Shown here: in pieces, positions 27,690 through 36,695 of the stretch
Layout: each line of letters starts with the position of its first letter
Position numbering within the stretch: position 1 is the stretch's first letter
From: [Pseudopropionibacterium] massiliense
Lineage (GTDB): Bacteria > Actinomycetota > Actinomycetes > Propionibacteriales > Propionibacteriaceae
Assembly (NCBI RefSeq): GCF_900607225.1
Contig: NZ_LR027842.1
Location: 2,322,980-2,386,979 of the forward strand
Direction: 5' to 3'
Length of the DNA stretch: 64,000 nucleotides
Notes under the pieces: model-generated
The model's input: only the letters and a program-made list of their open reading frames with translations
Database searches by the model: none
Told to the model about the DNA's origin: nothing
Translations under genes and position numbers: made by a program

Positions 27690-27837
27690 CTGGTCGTCGC
27701 CCTCTCTGCGTGTACGCACGGGATCAGCGACGAGGACGCGGTCACTGCCGCGCGGTCAACGTGGCAGGCGGGCCACTGGGTGACGAGAACCCGCGGCGCG
27801 AGTCGAGAATCGGGGTGTACAGGACGGGCCGCCGCGG
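27690..27837 (+). pseudogene. Frameshifted remnant of a RelE/BrnT-like toxin gene
   Basis: One frame reads ACTHGISDEDAVTAARS and the next frame continues VAGGPLGDENPRRESRIG. Together they match the toxin pseudogene at 44394-44645 (ARKHGISDEDAIAAARS ... LAGGPLDDESPQREPRIG). A shift near 27757 breaks the gene, and neither start nor C-terminus is present. Confidence 0.6.
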
Positions 27838-27916
27838 GCCACTGCCCCCTCTCGTCCCGGAACAGGGCCGACGGACGAGACCGCCTCGTCGAAGTTTCCT
27901 GTCGCGCCCCGGCGGT

Positions 27917-28621
27917 TCAGCGCGGCGACTCCCCCGGGAATCCCGGGATCGGCTCGAATCTCCTGGTGCGCAGCCTGAGGGCACTGAACCCCCATGCCAC
28001 CACCGTGCACAGCACCACGGTGACGGCGAAGTGCCCGAGCCCGTCGGACAGGCTGTTGGCGGTGGGCGCGTCGAGGGCATGACCGGTCAGTTCACGGGTG
28101 GACCACAGGGGCATGAACCCGGCGTAGGAGCTGTCGGGATCGACGAGCAGCTGGACGGCCATCAGCGCCAGCAGCGCGAGGGCGCCCTCGAGCTCCCTGA
28201 CGATCACCAGACTCACCACCGCACCCAACGGCGCCCCGATCAGCACGGTCACGACCAGCAGCAGCAACACCGCCCACATCCGGGGCAGGTTATCCAGGGT
28301 GAGGGCGACGACCCCGAAGTAGATCACGGCCAGGCCCAGCCCGACGGCGATCACGGCCATCAGTCGCCCGGCGAAGAGCGCCGAGGGCGAGGCACCCGCC
28401 ACCACCAACCGCCTGTCCAGGTCGCGGGCGGCGATGAAGGTGAACAGCGACAGGGTCGCCACGGCCCAGCCGATGCCGATCGACAGGAACCGGATCGCCT
28501 GCCAGTGCACGTCGATGCGCACCAGGTAGAAGGCCAGCGGGAGCAGCAGGATGAACACCAGGGCCGTGAGGCGCCGGCTCATGTCCCGCAGGCTGGTGAC
28601 GAACACGGCCCGGATCATCAC
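27917..28621 (-). CDS. ABC transporter permease
   Basis: Membrane subunit of an ABC-2-like exporter, 234 aa, with about six hydrophobic segments ([80 protein letters not shown]; final [18 protein letters not shown]). Starts overlap the ATPase stop by 4 nt. With the PadR regulator and ATPase it forms a three-gene operon. Substrate unknown; PadR-controlled ABC pairs often export drugs or lipids. Confidence 0.8.
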   Translation of the reverse strand: MMIRAVFVTSLRDMSRRLTALVFILLLPLAFYLVRIDVHWQAIRFLSIGIGWAVATLSLFTFIAARDLDRRLVVAGASPSALFAGRLMAVIAVGLGLAVIYFGVVALTLDNLPRMWAVLLLLVVTVLIGAPLGAVVSLVIVRELEGALALLALMAVQLLVDPDSSYAGFMPLWSTRELTGHALDAPTANSLSDGLGHFAVTVVLCTVVAWGFSALRLRTRRFEPIPGFPGESPR

Positions 28622-29442
28622 AGCCCCTCCCTCGGGTGGAGCTCGATGACGTGGTCGACGTCGTCGAGATCGTGCAGCATGTGGGTGATCATGAGGATCC
28701 CGGCCCCGCGGTCGCGCCAGCGGAGCAGCTGGCTGCGGAAGATCAGGTAGGAGTCCTCGTCGAACCCCTGATAGGGCTCGTCGAGCAGGATGAGGTCGGG
28801 GCCGTCCAGTTCGGCGAGCACCACGTTGAGTTTCTGCCGGGTGCCACCCGAGAGCCGTGAGGCCACGACATCGCGACGCGGATGCCAGCCGAGCAGGGAG
28901 GCGAGCCGGCGTCCCGTCGCCCTGGCCCGCCGGGCCCCCATGCGGCTGGCCGCCCCGAACAGACGGAAGTGCTCGTCCGGGGTCAGCAGCGGGGCGACCC
29001 CTCCCAGTTGCGGGGCGTAACCGATGCGCGGAACCCGCTGGACCACACCGCGGGAGGGGCGGATCAGGCCGGCGCAGATCCCGAGCAGCGTGGACTTCCC
29101 GGAGCCGTTGGCGCCGACCACGGCGGCGATCTCACCGGCCCGCAGCTCTAGGTCGATGCCGCTGAGAATCTCGCGTCTCCCGTAGCTCTTCGAGACGGAT
29201 CGCAGCCGCAGCACGACCTCTCCCGCACGCCGGTTCGCGCCGAGCGCCCGGGTCTCGGCGACATGGAGGGTCCTGACCAGGGTGGAGGCGTAGGCGACGG
29301 CCGGTCCGTACAGCTCCTGGGGGTCGCGGCCCGCATCCAGCGCCTCCGCCGCCGCGTCGCGGGCCAGCCCGTCCGCCTCGGCGCGGCCCAGACCGGCCTC
29401 GACGAGCTGCCCGGCCAGCATCAGTTCCCATTCCCCGGTCAT
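28618..29442 (-). CDS. ABC transporter ATP-binding protein with helical N-terminal extension
   Basis: 274 aa. Residues 1-75 are a helical extension ([24 protein letters not shown]) reminiscent of the HAAS/DUF1700 helical pair found on PadR partner proteins. The ATPase domain covers 78-274: Walker [13 protein letters not shown], signature [10 protein letters not shown], Walker [15 protein letters not shown] and switch His in ITHMLHD. Overlaps both neighbours by 4 nt. Confidence 0.88.
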   Translation of the reverse strand: MTGEWELMLAGQLVEAGLGRAEADGLARDAAAEALDAGRDPQELYGPAVAYASTLVRTLHVAETRALGANRRAGEVVLRLRSVSKSYGRREILSGIDLELRAGEIAAVVGANGSGKSTLLGICAGLIRPSRGVVQRVPRIGYAPQLGGVAPLLTPDEHFRLFGAASRMGARRARATGRRLASLLGWHPRRDVVASRLSGGTRQKLNVVLAELDGPDLILLDEPYQGFDEDSYLIFRSQLLRWRDRGAGILMITHMLHDLDDVDHVIELHPREGL

Positions 29443-29801
29443 CGCGTTGGCCCCTCGTCGCCGGTATCCGCCGCCGCCCCTGAGACGAGTCGCTCGACGG
29501 CGTCACGGAAACTCCGCCACTCGCCCCGGCGCCGCGACGCCTCCTCCGCCCCGAGGGGCGTCAGTTCGTAGTACTTGCGCACCGGTCCCAGCGTGCTGGG
29601 CACCCGGATCGAGCGCACGAGTCCCTGTTTCTCCAGGCGCAGCAGGGCCGGATAGAGCGTCCCGCCGGGAATCTCCCCGAATCCCGCCTCGGCGAGCCCC
29701 GCGGCCAGCCCGCGCCCGTACTCGCGTCCCCGGGCGAGGATGCCGAGCAGGCAGAGGTCGAGGAAACCGTGGATCCACTGCTGCCGGAAGCCGTCGAACA
29801 T
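29439..29801 (-). CDS. PadR family transcriptional regulator
   Basis: 120 aa winged-helix repressor ([28 protein letters not shown], then the PadR signature [19 protein letters not shown] and YYELTPLG). First gene of the PadR-ATPase-permease operon, so it likely senses the transporter substrate and represses its own operon. A perfect 10-bp palindrome sits 19 nt upstream of its start. Confidence 0.9.
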   Translation of the reverse strand: MFDGFRQQWIHGFLDLCLLGILARGREYGRGLAAGLAEAGFGEIPGGTLYPALLRLEKQGLVRSIRVPSTLGPVRKYYELTPLGAEEASRRRGEWRSFRDAVERLVSGAAADTGDEGPTR

Positions 29802-29819
29802 GCTTGGTAGCCTAGCTAT

Positions 29820-29829
29820 CTACCGGTAG
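29820..29829. promoter_or_regulatory. Candidate PadR operator CTACCGGTAG
   Basis: Perfect 10-bp palindrome in an otherwise AT-rich stretch just upstream of the PadR start, the usual place for autorepression. Confidence 0.5.
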
Positions 29830-29912
29830 TAAGTCCAACTATCCACCTGTCGCGCGCAAACCACCACCGCCCTCGGGTGCGGGATCTCGGCCCACCCCGC
29901 CTTGCGGAACCG

Positions 29913-30782
29913 CTACCGGGCGGCCTCGCCCCGGTCGGCGAGCAGGGCCATTGACTCCTCCTCCACCGAACCGGGCCGGGCCATGTAGACGGTCAGGGCC
30001 AGGCCGTGGTCGGCCGCGATCGCGAGGACCTCGTAGGCGAGGGTGAGCTCCCCCACGACGGGATGGTTGAAGACCTTCACCCCGGTGCGGTGAATGCGGA
30101 CGTCGTGGGCCGCCCACAGCCTCGAGAACTCCCCGCTGCGGGCGGAGAGCTCCCCGACGAGCTGGTGGAGTTCGGTGTCGTAGGGATTGCGACCGGCGGC
30201 GGTGCGCAGGTTCCCGACCAGCATGCCCGCGGCCTCCTCCCAGTCCCTGAAGAGTTCGTGCGCCGCCGGATCGAGGAACATGAAACGGGCCAGGTTCACC
30301 GGTTCCTGCGGTTCGCCGGCGAACACGGGAGGAAACAACGCCCGTCCCAGGGAATTGATGGCGAGCAGGTCGTGTTTGTCGTTCATGACGAACCCGGCCA
30401 CTCCGCTCAGGGCGTCGACGATGCGGGCGATCCCGGGACGCAGCGCACCCTGCGGGATTCCCTCCTCCCGGATCCGCCTGGTCGAGGCCGTGTTGGCGAA
30501 CCTCGCGAGGTCGTCCAGGTGGGAGCGTTCGGCGTCGTCGAGCCTCAGGGCGGTCGCGAGCGCCTCCAGCACGCCGTCCGAGACCCCGGACAGGTTGCCG
30601 CGTTCGAGCCTGGTGTAGTAGTCGGCGCTGATGCCGGCGAGCATCGCGACCTCCTCCCGGCGCAGGCCGGGCACGCGGCGGCGGTTGCCGACCGCGGGAA
30701 GGCCGATGTCCGACGGCTGGAGCCGGGCCCGGCGTGTGGACAGGAACTCACTCACCTCCGCCCTGTGATCCATGTCGGTCAT
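29913..30782 (-). CDS. XRE-type regulator with MmyB-like ligand-binding domain
   Basis: 289 aa. N-terminal helix-turn-helix (about 10-75: RRVPGLRREEVAMLAGISADYYTRLERGN, the hallmark of this family) and a C-terminal PAS-like MmyB domain (about 110-280: FVMNDKHDLLAINSLGRALF; NLARFMFLDPAAHELFRDWEEAA; GVKVFNHPVVGELTLAYEVLAI) that binds a fatty acid-like ligand in the family. Monocistronic; target not evident. Confidence 0.85.
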   Translation of the reverse strand: MTDMDHRAEVSEFLSTRRARLQPSDIGLPAVGNRRRVPGLRREEVAMLAGISADYYTRLERGNLSGVSDGVLEALATALRLDDAERSHLDDLARFANTASTRRIREEGIPQGALRPGIARIVDALSGVAGFVMNDKHDLLAINSLGRALFPPVFAGEPQEPVNLARFMFLDPAAHELFRDWEEAAGMLVGNLRTAAGRNPYDTELHQLVGELSARSGEFSRLWAAHDVRIHRTGVKVFNHPVVGELTLAYEVLAIAADHGLALTVYMARPGSVEEESMALLADRGEAAR

Positions 30783-30964
30783 GATACGAAATCAGCGCGG
30801 CGGCGAGGGAGGAATCAGCGATCTTCGCACCACCCGGAAGGCCCGCGACATCGGATATCGAACCTTCGCACGGGCGCACGGTCGCATCCGGGACGCCCGG
30901 TCCATGCCTGCATCACGAGCCCCACACCGGAGCACCCCGGCGCCGTCAGCCGGGTCGTCGACCC

Positions 30965-32158
30965 TCACGTCTCGACGTTGACCTCTCTCACCTCGGGAAC
31001 GAACTGCTCCAACCAGTCCAGCATCGTCCGCAACGCGAGGCCGAGGTTCCCGAGCTGGCAGTGATTCCCGGCCGATTCGGCCTGCGTGAATACCCGAGCG
31101 GTCAGGGAACGCACCCCGGTGAGGGTGGCCATCTGGTCGTGGAGGTGTTCGATCGGGACGTAGTGGTCGGTGGCGCCGGCCATGAGCAGCACGTCCTGGG
31201 TCAGGCGGTGACTGTAGCGTGCGGTCCGGAACCGGAGGGTGGCGCGGATGAAGTCGAACGGGTCGTCCGCCCCCATGACCAGCTTCCCCTGCTGGACGCC
31301 CCAGCCGATCAGCGGATCCCTGGCGGCGATCCTATTCATCACCGCGTTGACCGCCCGCCTGCCGATGCCCAGCGGGACCATCCTCCGGAGCAACTCCCGC
31401 ACCGGGGCCGGCGCGATCCGCGCGAGGGAACCGAAGAGGTCGGGTAGTACGTCGAAGCAGATGACCCGCGCAATTCTGGGTTCGAAGGCGGCGGCCCGCA
31501 CGGCGAGCCCACCACCGAGGGAGCAGCCGATGACGGTCACGTCGTCGAGTGCGAAGTGATCCAGGACGGCCGCGGTCGGGCGTTCCCACTCGGGGATCAT
31601 CGGGCTCCGAGTGGTCTCCAGCACCTCCCCCTGCCCCGGCCCGTCGAAGGCGATGACCTCGAATCCCGCGTCGCGCAGCACCAGCATCGGGCGGGTGAAC
31701 TCCTCCAGGTAGCCGTCGAAACCGTTCATCAGCACGACGGTTCCCCGGCTTCTCCCCTCGGGGGCGAATCGAAGAACCGGGAGGTCGATGGTGCCGAACG
31801 GAACCGTGCCACGAGCCTCCGGCCCGATGCCGTACCAGGCGTTGGAGAGTTCGCGGAATCGCTTCCACCAGTCGTACCTGTGGGGATCCGAGGCGGAGGT
31901 CACGAACGCGGCGCCGCGGTAGCACATGGCGGCCCTCAGGAATTCGCCATCCGCCTCGGCCTGCTCGGCCAGCGGGACGAGTTCGGCAACCAGGGAGACA
32001 AAATCACGCACGTTCGGGGCCGCCTTCCTCAGTTGCCTCAGCAGCACCGGATCGCCGGAGAAGTGATAGAGGCGGTTGAGCTGGAAGTTGATGCTCGACT
32101 CGGGGTGGATCTGCTCGAAGCCGATCGGGAAGTCATTCACGGTCCAGGTGTGTCGCAC
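30965..32158 (-). CDS. Alpha/beta hydrolase
   Basis: 397 aa. A helical N-terminal region (1-125) precedes the alpha/beta hydrolase core: GTVVLMNGFDGYLEEF, nucleophile elbow GCSLGGGLA, acid in AGATDHYVP and His in ESAGNHCQLGN. The cap/core pattern resembles FrsA/DUF1100-type esterases. GTG at 32158 is chosen because GGGAG lies 6 nt upstream; a TTG at 32176 would fall inside the operator. Divergent from a TetR gene, whose product probably controls it. Substrate unknown, perhaps an ester or lactone recognised by the TetR. Confidence 0.82.
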   Translation of the reverse strand: MRHTWTVNDFPIGFEQIHPESSINFQLNRLYHFSGDPVLLRQLRKAAPNVRDFVSLVAELVPLAEQAEADGEFLRAAMCYRGAAFVTSASDPHRYDWWKRFRELSNAWYGIGPEARGTVPFGTIDLPVLRFAPEGRSRGTVVLMNGFDGYLEEFTRPMLVLRDAGFEVIAFDGPGQGEVLETTRSPMIPEWERPTAAVLDHFALDDVTVIGCSLGGGLAVRAAAFEPRIARVICFDVLPDLFGSLARIAPAPVRELLRRMVPLGIGRRAVNAVMNRIAARDPLIGWGVQQGKLVMGADDPFDFIRATLRFRTARYSHRLTQDVLLMAGATDHYVPIEHLHDQMATLTGVRSLTARVFTQAESAGNHCQLGNLGLALRTMLDWLEQFVPEVREVNVET

Positions 32159-32170
32159 GGGTTGCTCCCA

Positions 32171-32202
32171 TCTCAAACAAAAACGATCGTTTCTATTTGA
32201 GA
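32171..32202. promoter_or_regulatory. 32-bp near-palindromic TetR operator
   Basis: TCTCAAA ... TTTGAGA arms flank a perfect centre AAACGATCGTTT. Only two symmetric position pairs of the 32 bp mismatch. It lies between the divergent hydrolase and TetR genes. Confidence 0.75.
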
Positions 32203-32268
32203 ATATGCGGTCGATCCGTGTGACACAAACACGGCCCTCCCGGGCGGGCGTGTGACAAGGTGGATCCC

Positions 32269-32895
32269 ATGCCCCGAGTGACCCAGGCCTTCCGCGACAG
32301 GCAGCGGGCCCGCATCTGTGTCGCGGCCGCCCACCGGTTCGCTCGCGTCGGGTTCCACGCCACGTCGATGGACGACATCATCGGCGAGACCGGGATGTCC
32401 TCCGCAACGGTGTACCGCTACTTCCCGGGGGGCAAGCAGGAGATCATCCGTGCGGTGTGCGCCCTGAGGATCGGGCGCGTGGTGGAGCAGCTCGACCAGC
32501 TGACCACGGATGCGAGGCTCCCGGGTGTGGCCGAGACGTTCGCGTCGGTCCTCGGGCTCCTGCACGACAGCGACACCGGAACCGATTTCAACACCTCCGC
32601 ACGGATCGCGGTGAACGCCTGGTCGGAGATGCCACGTGACCCCGAACTGCGCGAGGCGATGCGGAACCACTTCCTCACCGTCAGGGACCACCTGGTGATC
32701 CTGGCGACGCGGTGGTCGGCGGAGGGAGTGGTCGGCTGTTCCCCGGATGTGACCGCCGAGATCCTTCTGCACACGGCGCTGGGCCTGATCGCCGAGGAGG
32801 CCATCCTCGGGGGAACCGACACCGCGGAAGCCGGGGAAAGAGTGCAGCACCTGCTGGAGAGACTTCCACCCGACGCGACCGCCCCACCGCGGTGA
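32269..32895 (+). CDS. TetR/AcrR family regulator
   Basis: 208 aa. N-terminal HTH (ICVAAAHRFARVGFHATSMDDIIGETGMSSATVYRYFPGGKQEII) and a helical ligand-binding C-terminal domain. ATG at 32269 with AAGGTGG 5 nt upstream; a GTG 9 nt earlier is less likely. Divergent from the alpha/beta hydrolase across a 32-bp operator. Confidence 0.9.
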   Translation: MPRVTQAFRDRQRARICVAAAHRFARVGFHATSMDDIIGETGMSSATVYRYFPGGKQEIIRAVCALRIGRVVEQLDQLTTDARLPGVAETFASVLGLLHDSDTGTDFNTSARIAVNAWSEMPRDPELREAMRNHFLTVRDHLVILATRWSAEGVVGCSPDVTAEILLHTALGLIAEEAILGGTDTAEAGERVQHLLERLPPDATAPPR

Positions 32896-32915
32896 GGCGG
32901 TCGCGTGAGACATCA

Positions 32916-33387
32916 TCGACCAGGCCCGTCCCCGGGCCGAGACCTTGATCACAACCCCCGCCTGCGCCCCCAACCGGAGGAACGCGCCGGCGGTTGCCCC
33001 ACCGGCGGCGGTGTCATGCGCTTCCTGAATCGGCACGTCCAGAAGGACCCGCCACTCATCCAGTCGTTCCAGCAGCATGGCGTCGGTCACCTCGTCGGTG
33101 CGCAGCACCGGGACCGCCCCATGACCGCTCCACGCATGCAGCGCAACGGACTCGAACCGGGTCTCCTCGTCGACCCAGCTCACTTTCAGAGCAGCGTGTT
33201 TCCCGTCCGCGTGCCGAACAGGCAGGATCAGGGTGTACATCCCGTACATCGGCGGCCCCTCCCGGCGAAGATGCCACCCGTCGAGCACATCTGCCGCAGC
33301 ACCCGGCAACGTCTCCAGCCAGTCCCGGGTGGCCCCTCCCTCTCTGCCCGGGATCACGGCAGAGAACTCACGTGAGATCTGGATCAC
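32916..33387 (-). pseudogene. 5' remnant of an aminoglycoside/hydroxyurea phosphotransferase-like kinase
   Basis: The N-terminal 150 or so residues look like the APH(6)/hydroxyurea kinase family (TRDWLETLPGAAADVLDGWHLRREGPPMYGMYTLILPVR split over two strands; AALKVSWVDEETRFESVALHAW; AMLLERLD). Similarity stops near 32916 before the catalytic loop. The frame stays open only across the antisense of the TetR gene, so the C-terminal half is lost. Confidence 0.6.
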
Positions 33388-33426
33388 TTCGACTCTCGCA
33401 TTCCGGAGTGCTCGAAGGCAGCACCA

Positions 33427-33749
33427 TCACCCACCCACATGACTCCAGTGTCGCCATTCCCACAGGACGCGCCCGCTCGCGTTCCCGATGGCGAGCGAGG
33501 GCGCATCGGCAAGGTCGATCGCGACGTCCAGGTGGTTGCTCCCGTCCCTCGCGCCGGCGCGGTAGGTGTAGCGGGTGTTCTCCAGGTGCAGGGGCGTCGT
33601 GGTGGCGGTGACGAGCCAGGGATTGCGGCGCCGCAGCCCGATGAGGTCCTGGTGGGCGCGATGGATGTCCCGACCCCAGTCCGCCAGCTCCGAGGGGGTG
33701 TCCGGGAAGGCCGGCCGGATGGCGTCGTCCCCGTCGACCCGTTCTTCAT
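33427..33749 (-). pseudogene. C-terminal remnant of a GH13 alpha-glucosidase/amylase
   Basis: A minus-strand frame reads AIRPAFPDTPSELADWGRDI, then HRAHQDLIGLRRRNPWLV and ENTRYTYRA, ending LWEWRHWSHVGG-stop at 33427. This is the end of a GH13 barrel plus the C-terminal beta domain (the RR(R)NPWL helix is typical). The rest of the gene is absent: opposite-strand TetR coding begins at its 5' edge. Confidence 0.6.
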
Positions 33750-33896
33750 GACTACGCCCTGTGGGGCTACTTCGGTTTCATCGACGCGGCCGCCCTGCGA
33801 TGGGTCGACAACGGCTGCCCGGAGGAGGACCGGTGGGCCCTCATCGACGCCGCGCTGGGCGCCCTGGAAGGAGCTCTCGGCGACTGGGCCGCGTGA
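33747..33896 (+). pseudogene. C-terminal remnant of a TetR regulator
   Basis: Fifty codons read HDYALWGYFGFIDAAALRW, then WALIDAALGALEGALGDWAA-stop. This is the last two helices of a TetR ligand-binding domain. No HTH or start is found upstream. Confidence 0.5.
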
Positions 33897-33922
33897 TCCC
33901 GGTCCCTTCCGGGCCGGCCCGG

Positions 33923-35560
33923 TCAGTCCTCCAGGAGGTCGTGGACCACGACGGAGAACTCCCCCCTGCCGATCGCATCCGTCAACGCGTCGACCTCCGG
34001 GGTCAGGACCCGGTCCTCACCCAGCGGCATGACCCGAGCCCGGAGCTGTTCGTGGATGCGCGCCGATCCCGTCCCCAGCGACAGTCCTCGCATTCGTTCC
34101 TCCAGCAGGTGGATGCCCTGTCCGCTGATGATGAACAGGACCGCCAGGAGCTGGTCGAAGCGGCGGCTGTTGGCCCGCAGGCCGTTGACCGCGGCCATCG
34201 CCATGGTGTGGAAGTCCTCCTGGCCACCCTTGAGGGGGAAGGACAGGGCCCCGACGGGGTTCGCGAGCAGCTGGATCTCGGGGATCAGGGCGGCCGCACT
34301 GGTGTGCAGCAGGAGCATGCCGGAGTTGAGGCCGGGTTCCCCTCCGCTCAGTCCGGCGGGAAGCCCGTGGCTCCAGCCGTCGTGCAGCAGCCGGGCCGCC
34401 AGGTCCTTGGTGAGCACCGCCAGCCGCGCCAGGCAGCTGTTCACCGACTGCGCCGCGTGCCCCAGCACCGTCGCGTCCCAGTTGCCGCCGGAGAGGAACT
34501 CGTAGCTCTCGCCCGTGTGGTCCGGGATGAGCATCGGGTTGCAGGTCGAGGAGTTGGCCTCGCGGGTGACGTCCTCCCGGGCCCGTTCCAGTTCCCGCAG
34601 GATGACGCCGATCTGGTGCGGCACCGACCGGACCGAGGTGGCGTCCTGGATGCGCGGGGCGCTCTCCCCTGCTCGGCGCCTGCCCTCGTCCGTCGCCCAC
34701 TGGCTGTCGCCGATGAGCCTCAGGATCAGGTCATTGGCCTGCATCTCCCAGGGCATGTGGCGTTCGGCGTGGATCCGCGGGTCGAAGGCGTTGCGTTCCA
34801 CCCTGGCGGCCTCGCAGAACAGCGCGAACGCGCCCAGGAAGGTCTCAACCTGCCGGTAGACCTCCTCGACGGCCAGCGCCAGGTGGGCCGTCAGCACGGC
34901 CGATCCCGAGATCAGCGCGATCGCCTCCCCCGGTGCCAGCTGGAACTCGACGTCTCGTCCCATGGCCGCCCACGCCCGGGGTGCGCAGCGTTCCGCACCG
35001 TCGTCGCCACACACCCTTCCCGCCACGTCCCCGGTCAGCGCCAGCCCGGCGGCCGCCATGGGTTGGAGGTCGCCGGTGCCCATGGAACCGGTGCCGGGCA
35101 TCACCGGGACGAGCCCCAGGTTGACGGCGTCGTTCATCCGCTCGACCAGTTCTGGACGGGCCCCGGAGGTGCCCCTGGCGAGGCAGTTAGCGCGGATGAT
35201 CAGGGCCAGCCGCGACACCCGGCGCGGCAGCGCCTCGCCCAGGCCGGTGCTGTGCGAACGCAGCACGTTGACCTGGAAGCGCAGCTGTTCCTCGGGCTCC
35301 AGCCGCCGGTCCTTGAACGGCCCGAGTGCCTGGTTCCAGCCGTAGGCCCTCATCCCGGGGTTCGATTCCAGGATTTCCAGCCCCGCCTCCCGGGCGCGCT
35401 GCATGTGGCTGCGTGACACGGGGTCAAGGGCGACCTCCACGTGTTCGGTTTTCAGGGCCGAGGCCAGGTCGCGCCAGGTCAGGGAGGCGCCGTTGAGGGT
35501 CAGTCGGAGCGGCCTGCTCCCTGCCCGGGAGCGTTTCTCGGGGGTCTCATGCCTGTGCAC
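33923..35560 (-). CDS. Histidine ammonia-lyase homologue lacking the MIO tripeptide; candidate ergothionase
   Basis: 545 aa of the aromatic amino-acid lyase fold. Family landmarks: AYGWNQALGPF (Tyr-loop), GTGSMGTGDLQPMA (MIO loop), DATSVRSVPHQIG, EANSSTCNPM and GGQEDFHTMAM. True HAL has A-S-G before DL to make the MIO electrophile; here the aligned residues are G-T-G, with no Ser. The gene is last in an operon with DUF917, a urocanase homologue, a URO-D protein and a Liv importer. Ergothionase, a HAL-related trimethylammonia-lyase acting on ergothioneine by acid/base catalysis, is the best-fitting role; that is an inference. The start overlaps the DUF917 stop by 14 nt. Confidence 0.72.
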   Translation of the reverse strand: MHRHETPEKRSRAGSRPLRLTLNGASLTWRDLASALKTEHVEVALDPVSRSHMQRAREAGLEILESNPGMRAYGWNQALGPFKDRRLEPEEQLRFQVNVLRSHSTGLGEALPRRVSRLALIIRANCLARGTSGARPELVERMNDAVNLGLVPVMPGTGSMGTGDLQPMAAAGLALTGDVAGRVCGDDGAERCAPRAWAAMGRDVEFQLAPGEAIALISGSAVLTAHLALAVEEVYRQVETFLGAFALFCEAARVERNAFDPRIHAERHMPWEMQANDLILRLIGDSQWATDEGRRRAGESAPRIQDATSVRSVPHQIGVILRELERAREDVTREANSSTCNPMLIPDHTGESYEFLSGGNWDATVLGHAAQSVNSCLARLAVLTKDLAARLLHDGWSHGLPAGLSGGEPGLNSGMLLLHTSAAALIPEIQLLANPVGALSFPLKGGQEDFHTMAMAAVNGLRANSRRFDQLLAVLFIISGQGIHLLEERMRGLSLGTGSARIHEQLRARVMPLGEDRVLTPEVDALTDAIGRGEFSVVVHDLLED

Positions 35561-36668
35561 GGGTTCCGCCGTCCGGGGTTTCCCGGCGTTCCGGGAGGTA
35601 TTTCAGGAACTCGATGCCCATGATCTCCTCGCACTCCCCGACGGCGACGCGGTCCACCGCCGAGGAGGACAGCGGCAGTTTCGTGGCGTCCACCTTCACC
35701 AGGGTCACCTCGCATCCCTCGGTGGCGTCCTTCACCGCCAGCGGCAGCCCGGTGTCCCTCCGGAGGATGACGATGGTGTCCGGGTAGGTGGCCACGCGCC
35801 CGCCGGGGCCGTCGATGGCCATGTACTCGTTGAGATAGGGGACGGTGTGCTCACCGATCCGGAAGGTTCCGTGGTCCCAGCCGCCTCTGGTGACGAGCTC
35901 CACCTCGTGGGCGAGCGGTCCCTCGTCGACGACCTCACCACCGAGGAAGTCCACAACCGTCCTGGTGACGCGTTTCCCGGCACGGGAACGGCCCGACCCG
36001 GTCTCCTCCATGGCCCTGCCGAGGTCGAGGGCCAGGGAGATCGCGCCCAGCGCGGCGTGTTCCTTCACCCAGCTGAGTTCGACGGGGTTACGGGCCGAGG
36101 CGATGAATCCTCCGGAGCGCACCGAGATGTCGCGCAGCACGTCGTCGCAGGTGTCGACGCGGCCGATGTTGATGCTCAGGAGGTGCCCGTGGAGGGCCCG
36201 GTTGCCGCCGGAGACCACCTGGATGGTTTCGTATCCCTCGCGGGTGGTCAGCCCGAGGGAGCCGAGTTTCCCGGTGGGGTGGGCGCGCACGTCGCCGGCC
36301 GCATCCAGGACCTTCACGCCGAGCACCGAGGACTGGATCCAGCCGTTGAGGGTGGTGGAGTAGCCGTTCTGCCCGGTGATGACGGCTGAGATGGGGTGTG
36401 GGGAGAGGTCGATCAGCTTTCTCAGCGCGTCGACGTAGTCGATGGGACGGATCTCCCAGTCGGGGGCGGCCGGGGCGCCGATCGCGGTGACGGTGGCCAC
36501 CCAGGAGTCCTCCGGCAGTTCGTCGACGCCGGCCAGCACGGGACGGTTGAGGGTGGTGGCCATCCGCCCCATCAGCTCCCCGTGGTCCTGCCAGCCCCCG
36601 CCGCCGCAGGCGAGGACGCCCCCGCCGAGAACGGCCCAGCGGGCGTCATCAATGGTCAGTTCGCGCAT
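35547..36668 (-). CDS. DUF917 family protein; (S-methyl-)thiohydantoin desulfurase candidate
   Basis: 373 aa, full-length DUF917. N-terminal glycine-rich segment VLGGGVLACGGGGWQDHGELM, conserved VTAIGAPAAPDWE and, in the C-terminal domain, DGPGGRVATYPDTIVILRRDTGLPLA. This family includes the metal-dependent enzymes that remove sulfur from the thiohydantoin made in bacterial ergothioneine or S-methyl-ergothioneine breakdown. Sitting between a urocanase and a HAL homologue, it probably acts on the product of the hydratase. Overlaps the lyase gene. Confidence 0.75.
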   Translation of the reverse strand: MRELTIDDARWAVLGGGVLACGGGGWQDHGELMGRMATTLNRPVLAGVDELPEDSWVATVTAIGAPAAPDWEIRPIDYVDALRKLIDLSPHPISAVITGQNGYSTTLNGWIQSSVLGVKVLDAAGDVRAHPTGKLGSLGLTTREGYETIQVVSGGNRALHGHLLSINIGRVDTCDDVLRDISVRSGGFIASARNPVELSWVKEHAALGAISLALDLGRAMEETGSGRSRAGKRVTRTVVDFLGGEVVDEGPLAHEVELVTRGGWDHGTFRIGEHTVPYLNEYMAIDGPGGRVATYPDTIVILRRDTGLPLAVKDATEGCEVTLVKVDATKLPLSSSAVDRVAVGECEEIMGIEFLKYLPERRETPDGGTRAQA

Positions 36669-36695
36669 GTCGGTTTTCCTTCGGGTCGGTGCGGG

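Noticed and set aside
32173-33387. A single 404-codon kinase gene
   Set aside because: Only the first 150 or so codons resemble an APH-type kinase; the remainder is antisense of the TetR gene and has no kinase motifs.
33747-33896. A short intact plus-strand gene
   Set aside because: It has no start codon with a ribosome site and matches only the final helices of TetR proteins.
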